Both the position numbers and the translations under genes were made by a program. A DNA stretch of 64,000 nt from Microbacterium testaceum (GTDB lineage Bacteria > Actinomycetota > Actinomycetes > Actinomycetales > Microbacteriaceae), in assembly GCF_003075375.1 (NCBI RefSeq), contig NZ_QDFT01000010.1:28882-92881 (forward strand), in the 5' to 3' direction. This document shows, in pieces, positions 62,565 to 64,000 of this stretch (position 1 is its first letter; each line of letters starts with the position of its first letter). The notes under the pieces were generated by a model that had not been told where the DNA came from, searched no databases, and saw only the letters and a program-made list of their open reading frames with translations.

Positions 62565-63590
62565 TCAGGCTCCCGGACGCCGTCGCATGAGGTTCCGGAT
62601 GCGGGAGGTGGAGCCGCCCAGCTGGAGCTGGGCGACGATGCCGACGCCGATGATGAGCGCCTGCACGATGTTCTGCACGGCGGTGGCCTGCGTGAACGTC
62701 TGGACGAGCTGGGTCAGCTGGGCCAGGAAGAGCGCGCCGAGCGCGGTGCCGACGACGCTGCCCCGGCCGCCCGTGAGGGCGGTACCACCGAGGACGACCG
62801 CGGCGATGGACGGCAGCAGGTAGTCCTCGCCGGCGGTGAGCGTGGGCGTGCGCAGGAGGCCCGCGAGCAGCACCCCGCCGACGGCGGCGAGCGCGGCCGA
62901 GAGCACGTAGGCGACGATCGTGTATCCGCGCGTCCCGATCCCGAGGTTCGCGGCGCTGCGGGGGTTCTCACCGACGAGTTCGAACCGGCGGCCGAGGCGG
63001 GTGAGCTTCAGTACGACGTGGACGGCGAGCGTCAGCACGAGGGCGAAGAAGACCAGGACCGGGATGCCACCCCAGCGGCTGAGCGCGAACTGGTTGAGCG
63101 CGTCCGGGCTCTGGGTGGCGAATCCGCCGGACAGGGCCTGGACGGTGCCGATCATCAGCGCGTTCACCGCGATGGTGACGACGAGCGGCGGGAGACCGAA
63201 CAGCGTGATGACCAGGCCGCTGGCGAGGCCGAACGCCGCCGTGACCACGATCGCCGCGGTGATCGCCGCGGGGAGGCCGAGCGCGTCGTCGCCGCCGAAG
63301 CGGGCCACGATCAGCGCGCCGAGCGTCACGGCGCCCGGGATCGAGAGATCGAGGCCGCCCTGCTGGATGACGAGCGTCTGCCCGATCGCGACGATCGCGA
63401 TGAGCGCCGCGAACGGCAGCATCGACACGATGGCCGTGGGCCCGACGCTGCCTGGCGCGATCAGCGGGCTGATCAGGAACAGCGCCGCGACGGCGATGAG
63501 CGCCCGGGTCCCCGGCCACGCCAGCACCATCCGCGCCGTGGACCCGTGGTCCTTCGGCGCGATGCGCGCGGGAACGGCGAGATCGGTCAT
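62565..63590 (-). CDS. Ribose-type (RbsC) ABC-transporter permease
   Basis: A 341-aa membrane permease with about nine helices. GQTLVIQQGGLDLSIPGAVT is the conserved cytoplasmic segment of the family and GENPRSAANLGIGTRG the second. The ATG at 63588-63590 overlaps the amidohydrolase stop (ATGA). With the permease half of the fused protein it would form a heterodimeric channel. It precedes the binding protein in the operon. Confidence 0.93.
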   Translation of the reverse strand: MTDLAVPARIAPKDHGSTARMVLAWPGTRALIAVAALFLISPLIAPGSVGPTAIVSMLPFAALIAIVAIGQTLVIQQGGLDLSIPGAVTLGALIVARFGGDDALGLPAAITAAIVVTAAFGLASGLVITLFGLPPLVVTIAVNALMIGTVQALSGGFATQSPDALNQFALSRWGGIPVLVFFALVLTLAVHVVLKLTRLGRRFELVGENPRSAANLGIGTRGYTIVAYVLSAALAAVGGVLLAGLLRTPTLTAGEDYLLPSIAAVVLGGTALTGGRGSVVGTALGALFLAQLTQLVQTFTQATAVQNIVQALIIGVGIVAQLQLGGSTSRIRNLMRRRPGA

Positions 63591-64000
63591 GCCGTCACCA
63601 GGGCGGGGTGCCAGGTGCCGTCGAGGCGCGCCTCGGGCATCTCGCCGAGCAGGTAGCTGCGGGAGGACTCGGCATCCGCCTTCAGCCGGGCGATGTCGAC
63701 GCCGACGAGCTCGCCGTCCTTCTTCACGCGGCGCCCCTGCACGAACACGTCGCGCACGAGACCCGGGTGCGCCGAGTAGACGAGGCTGCCGATGGGGTTG
63801 TTCAGCGGCGTGAGGGCGAGCGAGCGGTCGTCCAGCACGACGATGTCGGCGGCCTTGCCCACCGCGATCGACCCTGTGGTGCCCGCGAGACCCGCGGCGT
63901 GCGCACCGTCGATCGTGGCGAACTGCACGACGTCAGCGCACGTGAGGCTGATGCGCTCGAGCACCTCGCCGGTGTCGACGGACGGCGCGTTGTCGAGCGC
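63587..64000 (-). CDS. Amidohydrolase, C-terminal part (runs off window)
   Basis: The last 137 residues of an amidohydrolase of the TrzN/AtzB/guanine-deaminase-like group. ALDNAPSVDTGEV holds the Asp that binds metal or water. IDGAHAAGLAGTTGSIAVGK and ADIVVLD are the conserved C-terminal beta-sandwich return. SLVYSAHPGLVRDVFVQGRR precedes the end. It is the first gene seen of the long minus-strand operon; the N-terminus lies beyond base 64000. The substrate is unknown and could be a deaminated purine or triazine-like compound. Confidence 0.88.
   Translation of the reverse strand, partial: ALDNAPSVDTGEVLERISLTCADVVQFATIDGAHAAGLAGTTGSIAVGKAADIVVLDDRSLALTPLNNPIGSLVYSAHPGLVRDVFVQGRRVKKDGELVGVDIARLKADAESSRSYLLGEMPEARLDGTWHPALVTA

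Overview
The window is high-GC actinobacterial chromosome, most likely Microbacterium or a close relative in the Microbacteriaceae. The basis is the very high third-position GC, actinobacterial signature genes (imuA-imuB-dnaE2 mutasome, XPB-type helicase with its Helicase_C_3 partner, DUF3027, DUF3263, DUF2510, LytR_C, DUF4032), the many leaderless genes with a TANNNT box 6-8 nt before the start, and the frequent heptamer GGATGCC/GGCATCC. The genus is an inference from gene content. No rRNA or complete mobile element is present.

Layout. 1-6190 (minus): a phenylacetyl-CoA degradation operon, transcribed thiolase, enoyl-CoA hydratase, paaH, paaZ, paaI, paaK, with overlapping start and stop codons. 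6191-11149: intergenic repeats, tRNA-Arg(CCT), a TANGO2-like protein, coaBC, a peroxiredoxin and a repeat-rich DUF2510 membrane protein. 11213-17027 (minus): the SOS-type mutasome imuA, imuB, dnaE2 with a LexA box inside its promoter. 17136-19810 (minus): an HNH endonuclease preceded by an unrecognised 37-codon ORF that ends in a hairpin, an M23 cell-wall peptidase with an MtrA-like promoter site, and a DtxR-family regulator. 19909-28477: serC, DUF3027 and cold-shock genes, the XPB helicase pair, and an OmpR-type two-component system whose kinase seems to start at CTG.

28505-31927 (minus) is the most accessory part: a compact type VII secretion effector module. It consists of a YbaB/EbfC-like protein, an EspC-like secreted partner, a 454-aa protein with a C-terminal ADP-ribosyltransferase (ART) domain, a coupled 76-aa ORF, and a second small ART-like protein with an altered catalytic triad. 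Decayed genes follow. No secretion machinery is encoded in the window.

32004-44129: groEL with two tandem CIRCE elements, a cold-shock gene, LytR_C, DUF3263 and DUF2332 genes, msrB, a nitroreductase, a DMT exporter, a YtrA-type GntR operon, an amylosucrase-like GH13 enzyme, a transposition-ATPase remnant, a peptidase-S51-like gene, a nucleoside deaminase and tRNA-Thr(TGT). 44187-49007: a DsbA-fold protein without its CxxC, the sugar-import ATPase ugpC/msmK, DUF4032 and an NAD(P)-binding protein.

49110-53945: a 2-oxoacid dehydrogenase (E2 plus fused E1 alpha-beta) divergent from a VOC protein and a GntR/FCD regulator. 53946-55732 is a lower-GC stretch of broken genes. 55733-64000 (minus) is a catabolic and transport operon: amidohydrolase, ribose-type permease, lipoprotein binding protein, a fused ATPase-permease, an M24-like protein, a hydroxyisobutyrate-dehydrogenase-like enzyme and an SDR-like protein. 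Its substrate cannot be told from the sequence.
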